Of a DNA stretch of 64,000 bases, positions 44,519-56,092 are shown one piece after another (position 1 is the first letter of the stretch; the number at the start of each line of letters is the position of its first letter). A program made the translations under genes and the position numbers. The DNA comes from Akebia trifoliata (Eukaryota; Streptophyta; Magnoliopsida; Ranunculales; Lardizabalaceae), in NCBI GenBank assembly GCA_017979445.1, contig CM030719.1:28229317-28293316 (forward strand), given 5' to 3'. The notes below the pieces were generated by a model. It was not told the origin of the DNA. It saw only the letters and a list, made by a program, of their open reading frames with translations, and made no database searches.

Positions 44519-44639
44519 AGGGTAAAGGTGGGACTGCCAATATAGAATTGGGAAAGCACCGACACAGTTTGAAAAGTGGTATGAAATGGAACCAAATCAT
44601 TCGAGCAAAATTATAATAGATGAGGTGAAATACACTTTC

Positions 44640-45200
44640 CATACTCACTTTGCTAAAGAAACATGATCCACGGATAAAATACCTTGAGGAATGGTATAGT
44701 TCATGGTCAAAATTCTATCAAAGCCAGCATATGAAAAATGCTACCTTAGAACCTTGGACTCCACTTGTTGATCAACAGAGAAAATTTCATCCTGACCATC
44801 CTTTCCAAGAAAGATGGAGAAAAAGATGTACAATTAATAAGGTCAACAATAGATTCAATCCCCGACTGTTGAAACTCCTTCTGAAACCAAAAACCCAAGA
44901 AAGCTCAACCCTTTCTCAAATTATGAAATTCAGAACAAGCATCTTCTTATAGATAAAATAGAGTATAGATTCAAAATCTGGATTTCGATTTGAAAGGAGG
45001 CATACCATGCCATTTATCGCCCCAAAAACTGCACCTACTGTCCTTACTATGAAAGCTATCCTTCTGAGAGATGAATGCACTACTCAACTTTCCTATCAGT
45101 GTTTCAGACCCGAACTCTAGCATGTACAGATGGAAACTTCACTCTAGATTCTTTGAGAATATTTATGAAGCACTTCATTTGCTTCTTTTCTATGGAAGTT
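44640..45200 (+). other. Unidentified decayed coding-like segment
   Basis: A 100-residue open frame (44650-44952) has protein-like composition (YLEEWYSSWSKFYQ, EPWTPLVDQQRKFHPDHPFQ) and is followed by another coding-like stretch in a different frame (from about 45008, MPFIAPKTAPTVLTMK) that soon meets stops. It looks like an old, frameshifted mobile-element or retrovirus-like protein fragment. I do not recognise the family and assign no function. Confidence 0.35.
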
Positions 45201-45641
45201 TTATTTTCCAAGAATGTATCCTGTTTTTTGGCCTAATCTTGGTCTAAATCACTCTCTTCACAAGTTATTGCCTCGAGTGATTCCAAATCTCCACATCCAT
45301 TTTCCCAGCAGTGCTGACTTTATTTTCTAAAAACTAAGCCTATATGTTTCTTTGGGGAACAAATACCTCCAATTTACAAATTGGGATTTAAGGAACTTCA
45401 ATACCACATTCTCTTAGGTAGCTATGAAGCACCTACAAAGGTTGGTTGCAACTTGAAAATAGCCTCAACTAATAACCATTAATATACACACTATTCAAGA
45501 GAATTTACAAAATGTCGGACAAAATCTAGAACACGGAAATTCAAGTCATAATTAACAAACGATTTAGTAGATACATATAGATAAAGTGATACTTTCTCCA
45601 AAGGATCCAATTCATCGAAAAACCATATTGAATACAACATT

Positions 45642-48600
45642 TCATTTCTCCTCCAATGCTTTCTTGATGTCCTTCTGTAATTGAAGAACCAAAGAAGAAA
45701 GGATACACAAACATTTTAAGACAGACAAAACAAATGAATGCATAAAAATTAACTTGATTGAGAAAATGGAAAGCAATCTACCTCAATGGAAAATGGGGAT
45801 GTCGTAGGGGCGTAGCGGCTAATGACATGACCTTCCTTATCAACCAAAAACTTGGTGAAGTTCCATTTGATTCTAGACCCCCAAAAGCTAGGTTTGCTTT
45901 CTTTGAGGAATTTGAACATAGGTGCCGTATTTTCACCATTCACACGGACCTGAGAAATAGAAGAAAAAGCTGAGCATCTAAAGTTTGTATTCAAATACAC
46001 CGTGGGTACAAAATAAAGCAACAGTAAGAATAAATGTGAAGTGGAGAGATGTTGTTGACAAACATTTACCCCAAAAGACTGATCTGATGGGGAAGGCACA
46101 ACTATGAATATAAGAGGGTCATGGGTTGAACTAGGGCACGATATGTGAGCACGTGACACCCGAGAACGGAGGCAGATAACACAGCACTCAACACTCCCCC
46201 TCACAAATAAGGGTGGAAATTTCCTTCAAGGAGACTTAAACATGTGACCTATACGAACCTAAAGTTTTAATACCATGTTGACAACCATTTACCCCCAAAA
46301 GATCGATCTGATGGGGAAAGCGCAACTATAAATATAAGAGAGTCACAGGTCGAACTAGGGCACGATACATGAGCACGTGACACCCGGGAGCAAACGCGGA
46401 TAACACAACATTCAACAGATGTGACGTAGATAATCATCAATCACGTAACATAATACCCATAAAATTATAAAGAAACTATAAAATCTAATAAAAGTCAAAA
46501 GCTGACCAAGGTACCCACAATAATGCTATTTTTTGTGAATCTGATTATTGATTGCTTAATTAAATGGCATTATGTTTACCAATTGATTGTAAATTTTACT
46601 ACTCAAATTCTGAGTCCTTCGACTATGTGCATCAATATGAGTGAAACATTATTCATCTTGAATCGGTTACCGCATGGTTTTTGTGATATTATGAGTTATG
46701 AATGTTGTTCACATGGTGGTTCTATCATTTCATTAAACATGTGTTATCCAACGTTCTAGCAATACTTATCCAGACTGCTCTTGGTTGAAGCTCGGTACCT
46801 TGGTGTCATAACATTAGGTGTTACAACAGTTTAGGAGGAGTTTTGTTTCCTAAGAAAGTGCCTTGAAGTAGAATCAGATAGAACCATTTAAGATAAATGA
46901 TGAGTTGTATTCTAAAAACAATGTTATATAATACCTTGGAATTGACGACAGGAAAATACTAATGATGCTTGTCACTTATATAGTCATATTGGAGGCAACT
47001 GGGGAACCCAAAATCAAGATTATAAGCAGCCGGAATCTTCTTTCCTTAACATAAGATTATCAATTACACACTACAAGACGTAAAGCACCTCACCCATAAC
47101 TCACACTACTACAAACCTAGTTGATAATATCAAATACAGCAAAAATTCTAGACAAGAAAAGTTCAAATACAATTAAATTTTTCATTCCAAATTTAGTTAA
47201 AAATAAAAACAAACAAAAGCTATTTTGTGGAGTTATATCATAAAATATCAATATTCAAAGATTCCAAAATAATCCATGCAATATTCAAGTTAGCATCTGT
47301 TTGTTTCTTGTATTATCCTTTTCTCCGTGACCCTATTCCAGAATTTTATTCCTCAATAGGTAGTGCAATTCCTCACATCTCCCTATTCTTTAAAATAGGT
47401 GTCAATTTTTTTTTCCCATAATTGACATCCAAATATAAATCTTGCTACCATTTAAAGCCCAACCTGTAAAAGTAAGTTCAACAAGTTTCAAATGTTCATA
47501 TAAACCAACGAGAAAAGAATTCATACTCAAAGTTGATCAATCCTTCCTTCCCAATTTCACTATATAATGATATCTAGTTCTCAACATATCATCAAATAAC
47601 ACTTAAATATAACCACTACAAGGATTTTAATAGAGCAGAATGCACTTCTCAGAGGCCCTTAAAGGTTCGCTAATATTGTGGATGACATTAGGATTTTTTT
47701 TGCAGAAGAGACTGACTAGTCATAATTTTTCAAGTGCCAATAAAGAGATCCTGTGCTGAAGAGGGTGCATATCACCATGCTTTCTATGTTAAAGCTTGCT
47801 TTAGATTCCCTCATTTTTTCTTAAAAAGATATCATCTCCTGCTTCTCAAAGAGAAAAAGTTCTACACATTGCAATTTAAAAAAAAATAGATTAAATGCTT
47901 AAATTAAACCAGGAGGAGGAAGATTTCATAGTGAAAATTACCTAACAAAGTTACTCAAATAAACATTAAGAAATTTCTTTCCTACTTTCTTCAAAGGATG
48001 ATGAGGTGTTATCAAGGATGATTTATGAATGTGGTGGCACTGTGGCAGAATTCTATGAGGAGGCATATCTTGATAGATGTTCCAAAAACATGGTCTTACC
48101 TCTCATTCATAAGAAAAGTGTGGACGACTGATAGATTGTCATCAATAGGCATTGTTGGAAGTATCACTAGAATTACTGCTAGAGAATGGGCACGATCTAT
48201 TACCATTCAAAGGCGCATTTATCAAGGAGTGTCAAATTCTTCACAAAATATATTTGCAATTGAAAAACTATATCCAAGAAGTCAACATAGTGAACTAGGT
48301 AAAACATGCAAGGTAGACATAGAAAAAGCTTACAATAGCATGATTAAGGACTTCTTGTAGTACAAGTATGTAAACTGAATTTCGACATAAAATAGAAAAT
48401 ATGTGTAAGAGTTTAAACTCCAGCTGATCGATGTGGGAATTCTAAAGATTTTCCTATATATCTTGGTAAGAAAGGTGATAAATAAGCTCACTAGACAGGT
48501 ATAAAATGGAAGCTTCCCAAAAGATTTTTGGTGGGGAAAGCGTTCGCTTGTCCCTCACCTCCAATTTGTGGGAAGGCACGATCTTTCTTTGTAAGCTTCA

Positions 48601-50934
48601 AACCAATACGATATTTGAGGGCATTCATAGGTGCTTCAAAGACACAACGCACTTACAAATTAACCACTTAAAAGAGAAGTCTCCAAAGTTGACAAATTTG
48701 GTGCATTAGCAGAGTGTTTCACAAGTAGGTGGACCATTTTCCTTCTTTTATCTTGGCCTCCCCACATGGAGCAAGTTGTCATTTTAAAGAAACGTCGGAC
48801 CCTACGTTGGAGAGATTTGACAAGGAGCCTCACTTCATGAATGAAATAATAGTTTTATAAAGGCAACAATGTTACCTTCATTTATGATACTCTTTCAAGG
48901 TCAAAGCCTTGTTGTAACCAATGATCTTCTATCCTCATAGAATTCCATGGTATTCTGAGACTTGCAACAGTGACTTGAAATACAGAGAACCATCGATTTT
49001 CCTTGTGTGTATCGAGAAAAAGAATCTATGATTTTCTGCACAATCAAGTGCACTATCAGTGCTACTTCGAGTGTTATTTCCAGAACTTAAGCATTTTTCT
49101 TCTAAGGATTTCTGACTTAAATTAAGTACAATTGTCCTAAAGATTTTATAGTACTTTTGTGCTGTTCAAAGATAGTTTGCACCAATGTTTAAAATCTTTA
49201 CTTGAGGCAATGTTTTGGTCAGGAGAGAGAAAAACAAAGACTGTTTGACCAAACATTTGAAATGTTCTCAAAGCATTCAATGTTATGGGGCCAATATTTT
49301 GTTTCGGTCTCAGCTGAAACCGTAATCTTCCACCAAAACATTCCAAAACAAAACAAGTCGAAATTTTCAACCATGATTTGTACCAAGGTTTAAAATCTCA
49401 ACTCGAGGCACTGTTTCAAGCAAGATGAAAACCAAAATGAACTTGATCGAAACATTCAAAGACAATCCAAATACTCCAAAATACGGAATGGTTTGGAATC
49501 AATGTTTTGTTAATCCAAATATTATGCTGAAACATTCTAAAACAGAATGAAAGTTTGAACTATGGTTTGTACGATATTTCCTTTTGCTTCAGAGGTTATA
49601 CCTCTTTAGTCATCATGGTATTAGATAAAACTTTGAGCTGACAAGACTTTGTTCCCTTTCTCTTGTTATTGATAGGAAACCGTCGTAGGTGGGAATTGAA
49701 ACCAGGTTTGCAATCCAATTAAGTGCTTTAATTTATCTAATTACTGACATTCTCCCTCACCTTTTGGAAAACTGGAAATTCGGCCTTGAATTTTGTACAT
49801 GCATACTCTTGCACTTTGCTACTTTCCTCGGGCTCTTGCTTGAGGAATTGATTACATGGAAATGCCAAGATCTCGAAACCTGAATTCAGCCACTAAAACA
49901 ATGTACATGTCTTCCGAATTCCATGCAAAGACAAAAGAGAGCCTACGGAAAGATAAAATTCTTTACTTGATAAAAGTACTCTATGATTTGAGTTTTTAAT
50001 AAACATAAGATGATTAAGAAAACCCTCGATGAACATATTTTTAGAAGAAAAAAAAAAAACAATCCTTCAAAAACACCAAGCAAAAAAATTTCATGAATAT
50101 TTTACAATTTCATAAATTTCCTTCAAAGAGAAATAAATAAATAAATTACAAGATTAATCCTTCATGGCTTCATGGCTATTTCTTAATTCATCCAAAAAAA
50201 GAGAATAACAAGAAAAACCCCTTAAAGGGTATTTCATTAATCTTTCCAAGTAGGAGGGAAAACAAAATAAATTTAAAAACCCTTCATAGGTTAGATGCTC
50301 CAAAAGAAAAAGGTAAAAGTAAGCAGAAGTCCTTCATGAAAATTTCAATAATCATCCAAGAATTGAGAAAAGTAAGCAAATCCCTTCATGGGTTAACCTC
50401 CAAAAAGGAAAAATTAAGTAAAAATCCTTCATGGGTATTCCCAAAATAGGAAATTACCAAGTGTGGTACTTCAAAAATTGATCCAACAAAAAGAAAAGAA
50501 AACAATATAACAGAATCTCACCTTTATCCTTGTATTTGGTGTAAAGCTCAGTCAATTGGGTATAATTGGTATTTGTAAATCCACTGTTTCAGCTCCAACC
50601 ACAATCCCATTAATATTCAGAAAAACCAAAATAAATAAATAAATAAAATTGATGAACGACTCATTCTTGAAAAAAAAAGTACCATTTGGAAGCAACGTTA
50701 ACAACAAGAATAATCTTCCCTTTGTAAATGCTGAGATCAACATCCTTCCCTTTACAATCCTGAAAAGAAAAAACCCATAATTTCAAAGAACCCATATGCG
50801 TGCAAGTGATGAATTTTCATACAGACAGACAGAGAAAAAAAAAAAATTAAGATTGAAATCTAATAAAAGTAACTTACCTTGACTGTGAAATCATGGAGGG
50901 ACTGGTTTAAGGGAGAGGATTGAGAAGCACCCAT
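45642..50934 (-). CDS. GPX: Glutathione peroxidase, PHGPx type (AtGPX4/5-like)
   Basis: Minus-strand exons: 50878-50934, 50683-50759, 50522-50583, 49761-49879, 45782-45949 and 45642-45674, all GT-AG with matching phases, giving 171 residues. Plant GPXs of this kind reduce lipid hydroperoxides, usually using thioredoxin. The catalytic Cys is residue 45 (NVASKC, its codon split by intron 2). Further hallmarks are FPCNQF (Cys74, Gln76), the third Cys at 93 ([11 protein letters not shown]) and [11 protein letters not shown] (Trp134). The start MGASQSS and the absence of a transit peptide fit the cytosolic/membrane GPX4/5 group; a Gly after Met suggests possible myristoylation. The C-terminus is [10 protein letters not shown]. 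Intron 4 is 3.8 kb and contains repeats and LINE debris. The frame is intact. Confidence 0.95.
46045..46420. repeat. Direct repeat pair in GPX intron 4
   Basis: GTTGACAAACATTTACCCC-AAAAG at 46053 and GTTGACAACCATTTACCCCC at 46277 each head about 140 bp of similar sequence (GAACTAGGGCACGATA, GAGCACGTGACACCCG). Decayed tandem or twice-inserted repeat. Confidence 0.75.
46421..47989. other. GPX intron 4, unassigned part
   Basis: AT-rich intron sequence. No element ends, frames or GPX-like coding were seen on either strand. Confidence 0.5.
47990..48900 (+). mobile_element. LINE (non-LTR retrotransposon) remnant in GPX intron 4
   Basis: Plus-strand pieces in shifting frames resemble a plant L1-type reverse transcriptase: a [11 protein letters not shown] segment near 48313 (the KxDxxKAYD block), a [12 protein letters not shown] stretch near 48645 (the 'TGLxIN..KS' block) and [13 protein letters not shown] at 48731 (the 'YLGLP' block). 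The order is correct for one decayed insertion, antisense to GPX. Frameshifts and stops rule out activity. Confidence 0.65.
48945..49080. mobile_element. MITE in GPX intron 4
   Basis: AACAGTGACTTG...ACAGAGAACCATCGATTTTC mirrors AAAGAATCTATGATTTTCTG. Same core hairpin as the other MITEs, with short arms. Confidence 0.5.
49182..49575. repeat. Direct repeats of about 205 bp in GPX intron 4
   Basis: GTTTAAAATCTTTACTTGAG (49182) and GTTTAAAATCTCAACTCGAG (49388) each begin similar stretches rich in 'aaacattc' and 'ccaaaaca' words. Two short open frames here have no meaning. Confidence 0.6.
50050..50480. repeat. Degenerate tandem repeat in GPX intron 3
   Basis: The phrase 'aatCCTTCATGGgt' recurs at irregular 60-75 bp spacing (near 50158, 50280, 50328, 50385, 50425), each time followed by a 'ccaaaa..aga' tract. 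An old minisatellite-like array. Confidence 0.6.
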
Positions 50935-51026
50935 ACCAAATTTTTTTGCGTTTCTAGTGGATCTATTATTGAAATATAATTGTAGGAGTTCAGCCGTAAA
51001 CGCGTTCGTTGCCTTCGTTTAGGGAT

Positions 51027-51364
51027 AATTATAAAAGCACCCCACGAATTAATAAGGGCAACCCACACCATATCCGAATTGTTTTGTGTTATATGAGTTA
51101 AAAATTTCAGAACAAGTTGATTTTTTCTGAAGCTCATCAAAAATCAGTTCATTCCAAAAATTTTAACTGCATCAAAATCAGTTCAAGAATATTAAATCAT
51201 CCTCTCTTTTTTTTTTTTTTTTAAATCAATTTTGATAGAGTTGAAAGTATGGGAATGGACTGATTTTATAATTAATTACTTTTATAGCCTATATAAGACA
51301 ATTCAATTGGACTAAGATGTGGGTTGCCATTAATAATTCATAGGGTGCTTTTATAATTACCCAT
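51027..51364. mobile_element. Long-TIR MITE immediately upstream of GPX
   Basis: About 46-bp inverted ends: TAATTATAAAAGCACCC with GCAACCCACA at both ends, with GGG/CCC termini. Similar GTTTAGG flanks (51018-51026 side and 51367-51374) are probably the target duplication. Each end holds TATAAAAG pointing inward. It lies about 93 bp above the GPX start codon. The interior arms (ATCAAAAATCAGTTCATTCC) relate it distantly to the palindromic elements at 59-62 kb. Confidence 0.75.
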
Positions 51365-51714
51365 TGTTTAGGTAGACAACCCTGTCACAACAGCATTCTG
51401 GTGAGAAATTGATCACTCTTAATTGTGTAGTTTTGGAAACACCCCTTTGATTTTTGGTTTATATTTTAGATACCCCCTGAATTTCAAACTAATGACATAC
51501 ACCTTGACCAATGACCACTATCTTGATTTAGACAAAAAAAACACTTGAATTTTTCAAATGAAGTTCATGAGGTTGAAAAGTTTGAATGTTTTCATCTTCA
51601 TTCCTAATGTCTTAAATTTTTGAATCATTTGGCAAAATCCTTTAAAGTAAAATATTTTATTTATTTAGTAGTTATGATTTATTTTTTTCGTAATGAATAT
51701 CTAGTGTTTGTGAA

Positions 51715-51885
51715 AAGAGTTATGATAATCTAACACTCTTCTTTCAGACGCCCCATCACAAGAATTGTAAATCCCTTCTTTGGAATACACAAGAAAAAAA
51801 TTTGTGATTTTGTAATTGTCATGTCAAGGAGTGTATGGGGGCATCTAAAAATGAGGGCGTCAGATTATCATTAGTCTTGCAAAAA
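51715..51885. mobile_element. MITE, present in duplicates, absent from the third relative
   Basis: TTATGATAATCTAACACTCT mirrors GTCAGATTATCATTAGTC. Inner arms AGACGCCCCATCAC / GGGGGCATCT. Equivalent at 54743-54911. The related sequence at about 58265-58290 runs from ATATCTAGAGTTTG straight into CAAAAAATATCTC, an empty site. Confidence 0.72.
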
Positions 51886-52359
51886 ATATTTTTTTCTTGA
51901 TTTAGTTAATGAAACATTGTGTTGGGGATCAAACAAATAATTGTTTTGGTCCATTGTAAGAATGTTTTATCCAAGTATTGCTATGAATGAATTGGTAACA
52001 AATTTCAATTTGTTAATACAATTTTTTTTTATGAAGGTTGGTAGATCTAAACAAGTCCACCAAATTGTTTTTTCAAAGATGGCTTAAATTTCAATATGGA
52101 TTATTAAAGAGGGGAGAACCCTTAATGTGAATGATGTCATTTTCCTATAGAGGACACACAAATTTTGGATCTCAATTTTGATTATGGGAGTGCCTTTTCT
52201 AATCAATTTTGTGAAATAGTAATCGAAACAAAGAATATGATTATTGGTCATTGCAAAGATGACAATTTGCTTCATTTCAAGTAAAATTACTTAAAGGATC
52301 TTGGCAGAGGGATTTATTTCTAAATAGTCTTTAAGTTTTGTGTGGTAGCTTGATAGGAC

Positions 52360-52570
52360 ATTTAGCAAAAAAAATATTTCTTAATGGTACCTCGTTATTG
52401 ACAAACTCACCATTTTTTTATTTACTGTCAGATTCACCATTTTTTATTTATTGTCAAACTGGACACTTTTTCATTTAGTGTCAAGTTCACAATTTTTACT
52501 GTCAAACTCACCATTATTTACTATCGAGTTCACCAATTTTATATGCTGTTAAGTTCACCACTGATAAAAC
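52360..52570. repeat. Degenerate short repeats, TCACCATTTTTATTTA units
   Basis: Seven or more imperfect units around 'gtcaa(a/g)(c/t)tcacca.ttttt.attta', 28-34 bp each. The counterpart is at 55400-55590. Confidence 0.7.
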
Positions 52571-53017
52571 TCACGGATTTTCAATTTTTAAGTTTTTTGG
52601 ACTAAAAACATAGAAAGATTGACAAAAAAACTTGAGATAACGACTTGTTTAAATGATTTCAACCCAAAAGATCATTATTTGTTGATTTTTATCCAAAAAC
52701 TAAGAAAAAAAAGTGAAAAAATCTTAGTTTTTTTACATATGTAGACACCCAAATTTGACCGGGCCTTCGATGTTAATGTCCAAAAAAAATGGAATGGGCC
52801 TCAAGGCCCAAACCATCAAAATCCAATATATACTGTCATTTTCTTTTAAGAAAAAATGGCCTGAGGCCCTTCTCACATGGCCCACGGACCAAAGACTCAT
52901 CACCCTACCTCTACACTTCTCAACCCGGTACTATACACACTCAACCCATTACTATACCTAAGTCCAATTCAATTCAACCCATTACTGTACCTACTCAACC
53001 CACTACCCAAGCCCCTA

Positions 53018-53200
53018 GAAGGTTGTTGCCTTGGATTGCAATGTGTTAATCCATGTGGTCCTAAAGTCTCTCAATAAGATTTGAATGTGTTAATCTAAGT
53101 GGTCCCAAAGTCCCTAAATAAGATTTCAATGTGTCATTCCATGTGGGTTCTCAAGAATGCGTGTGTGTTGTTGGGAATTTCTCCGAAACTTAAAAAAATT
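53018..53200. repeat. Short direct repeats of about 50 bp
   Basis: AATGTGTTAATC-ATGTGGTC, AATGTGTTAATCTAAGTGGTC and AATGTGTCATTCCATGTGG lie in tandem, each followed by CAAAGTC-type words and ATAAGATTT. Immediately follows the break in the duplicated block. Confidence 0.65.
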
Positions 53201-53332
53201 TCTATTATTTTAGATTGATACTACAATTCTCACAAGTTTGCGTTCGATAGATCTGATGTGACATATCCAACATAAATGTTCATTTATCAAAATTTAAAAT
53301 GGTAAATTGATAATGAAGAACGTATATGGAGT

Positions 53333-53508
53333 CATTCTTGAGTGACTCCACAAGACACTGTACTGACGTGAAGGTGTGTCCAAAACCATAGATGCTTCAT
53401 AGATGCTTGTCATTTGTATCTCAAAGTATAGCATCTATGGTTCCATGCACATATCCATGAGCAGTGTGAAATGCAGTGTCTTTCACAATCATTTCGCCTT
53501 ACATTTGG
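53333..53508. mobile_element. MITE (GAGTGACTCCACAAGACACTG arms)
   Basis: CAAGACACTGTACTGACGTG mirrors GTGTGAAATGCAGTGTCTTTC. The core has CATAGATGCTTCATAGATGC / AGCATCTATGGTTCCATGCA. Confidence 0.7.
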
Positions 53509-53698
53509 GTAAGGGCACATTTTTCTGATTAAGAATTCGAGTAAAATTACCAATAATTATTTTATTTGAAATTTGCTTCGAATTGGATGTGGATATGCAT
53601 CATATTTGACCCAAATGTTCATTTATCCAAATCGGATATCCGTTCAAAATTCAGATGAGTTAGATATGGATATTCTTGAGAAAATCAAATAAAAAATA

Positions 53699-53750
<52 letters not shown>
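53699..53750. repeat. (TA)n microsatellite
   Basis: About 25 uninterrupted TA units. Confidence 0.95.
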
Positions 53751-53753
<3 letters not shown>

Positions 53754-53949
53754 GATATGTAATTGGATACAGACACGGATATATGCTTCACTCAACCCGT
53801 TTCCAGCTCTACTAGAGATTAGGAATTTTAAATTGATGGTGATATCTGTGAATAATGGAATCTGCATTTTTTCTCTCTCATCTCAACAAGGAAATCTGAG
53901 TCTAATACAAATTGAAACAAGTGGTCGAAATGGCTCTTCTTGATATGAT

Positions 53950-54090
53950 CATGTCATGCCTAACAGTCGTATTAGATGTTTTTTCACTCGCATCTCGATG
54001 AAAAGAATCTATGAATCCTATCCACTTTCACCTCATGAAGTACGATATGAGGCTCCAAATAGAGTTCACTCCAGCATGACTCTTTTATTT
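53950..54090. mobile_element. MITE, degraded
   Basis: Core ATTAGATGTTTTTTCACTCG / AAAAGAATCTATGAATCC, with a right arm GAGTTCACTCCAGCATGACTC. The left arm is poorly kept. Confidence 0.5.
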
Positions 54091-54173
54091 ATTAGAACAA
54101 ATTCCCAACAACAAAAACATAGATCCTAAAATACCTGATTTTAAAATTGCTTAATCAAACTTGATTTTAGTTA

Positions 54174-56092
54174 GTTCATTCCAAAACTTTTAACTACAAC
54201 AAAACATGTTCAAGAATATTAAATCATTCATTTATTTTTTTTAAACCAATTTTGGTAGAGTTTGAAGTATCGGAATGAACTGATTTTATATCTAATTTTC
54301 AGTTTGAAACTTTTAGCCCATATAAGATCATTCAATTTGACTAGGATGTGGGTTGCCCTTAATAATTCATAGGGCGCTTTTATAATTACCCATTGTTTAG
54401 GTAAGCAACGCTGTCAAAATCTGGCATTTGGTGAGAAATTGATCAGTCTTAATTGTGTAGTTTTGGAAACACCCCTTTGGTTTTTTATTTATATTTTAGA
54501 TACTCCCTGGATTTTCAAACAAATGACATAAACCTTGACCAATGACCGCTATCTTGATTTAGGAAAAAAAACACTTGAATTTTTCAAATGAAGTTCATGA
54601 GGTTGAAAAGTTTGAATGTTTTCATCTTAATTCCTAATGTCTTAAATTTTTGAATCATTTGGCAAAATCCTTTAAAGTAAAATATTTTATTTATTTAGTA
54701 GTTATGATTTTTTTTTTTTTTTCTTGTAATGAATATCTAGTGTTTGTGGAAAGAGTCGTGATAATCTGACACTCTTCTTTTAGACGCCCCATCACAGAAT
54801 TGTAAATCCCTTCTTTGGGATACACAAGAAGAAGATATATGACTTTGTAATTGTCATGTCAAGGAGTGTATGGGGGCATCTAAAAAAAGGACGTCAGATT
54901 ATCATTAGTCTTGCAGAAAATATTTTTTTCTTGATTTAGTTAATGAAACGTTGTGTTGGGGATCAAGCAAATAATTGTTTTGGTCCCCTGTAAGAATGTT
55001 TTATCCAAGTATTGCTCTGAATTGGTAACGAATTTCAATTTGCTAATACAATTTTTTTTATGAAGGTTGGTATATCTAAACAAGTCCACCAAATTGTTTT
55101 TTTTTTTTTTTTTTTAAGATGGCTTAAATTTCAATATGGATTATTAAAGAGGGGAGAACCCTTCATGTGAATGATGTTTCCTATAGAGCACACACAAATT
55201 TTGGATCTCAATTTTGATTATGGGAGTGCCTTTTCTAATCCATTTTGTGAAATAGTAATCGAAACAAAGAATATGATTATTGGTCATTGCAAATATGATA
55301 ATTTGCTTCATTTTAAGTAGGGATTTATTTCTAAATAATCCCTAAGTTTTGTGTGGTAGCTTGACAGGACATTTAGTAAAACTTTTATTTCTTAATGGTT
55401 CCTCGTTATTGATGAACTTTCCATTTTTTTATTTTCTATTGGGTTCACCATTTTTTAATTTATTGTCAAACTCGACGCTTATTCATTTAGTGTCAAGTTC
55501 ACAATTTTTACTGTCGATCTCACCACTATTTACTATTGAGTTCACCACTTTTTATTTATTATTGAGTTCACTGATAAAACTCACCAATTTTCAATTTTTG
55601 AGTTTTTGGGACTAAAATGCACTGAAAGATTGCTAAAAACTTGAGATAACGACTTGTTTAAATGATTTCAACCCAAAAGATCATTCTTTATCAAATTTCA
55701 TCCAAAAACTAAGAAAAAAAAAGTGAAACAAATTTTAGTTTTTTACATATGTAGACACCCAAATTTGACTGGTCCCTTAATGCTAATGCCCAACAAAATT
55801 GGAATGGGCCCCAAGGCCCAAACCTTCAAAATCCATTATATATTGTCATTTTCTTTTAAGAAAAAATGGCTTGAGGCTTGAGGCTTTTCCCACTTGGCCC
55901 ACAGACCAAAGACTCATCACCTCACTTCTACACTTTTCAACCCAATCACAACCCAATTCCAATCCTATTCAACCTACCATTTAAACCCATTAACTTTTCA
56001 ACCCAACACTGTACCCACTCAACTTATTACTATACCTAAGCCCAATGCAATTTAACCCATTACTATACCTACTCAACTCACTACCCAAGCCC
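54174..56092. repeat. Duplicated block, copy 2
   Basis: Second copy of 51147-53017, offset by about 3.0 kb. It contains the right end of the GPX-upstream MITE plus its GTTTAGGTAAGCAACGCTG flank, so its source was DNA next to GPX. It continues into a complete solo LTR. Confidence 0.85.
54743..54911. mobile_element. MITE (copy within duplicated block 2)
   Basis: GAGTCGTGATAATCTGACAC mirrors GACGTCAGATTATCATTAGTC. Duplicate of 51715-51885. Confidence 0.72.

Larger units (their letters stand above)
51147..53017. repeat. Duplicated block, copy 1
   Basis: Collinear with 54174-56092 at high similarity. It includes the right half of the GPX-upstream MITE, the 'CTAATGACATACACCTTGAC' long-TIR-family sequence, a MITE (51715-51885), a run of 'gtcaa.ttcacca.tttt' words and the first 270 bp of a Gypsy-like LTR (from 52742, TGTAGACACCCAAATTTGAC). 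It ends abruptly inside the LTR. Confidence 0.85.

Noticed and set aside
48025..48360. A 111-residue plus-strand gene in GPX intron 4
   Set aside because: Best explained as one frame of a decayed LINE reverse transcriptase, with following blocks in other frames.
51440..56092. Reading the two similar blocks as the two LTRs of one retrotransposon
   Set aside because: The blocks contain a MITE end and the start of a genuine LTR in their interior; they lack TG/CA ends and no PBS or pol lies between them. A duplication explains them better.
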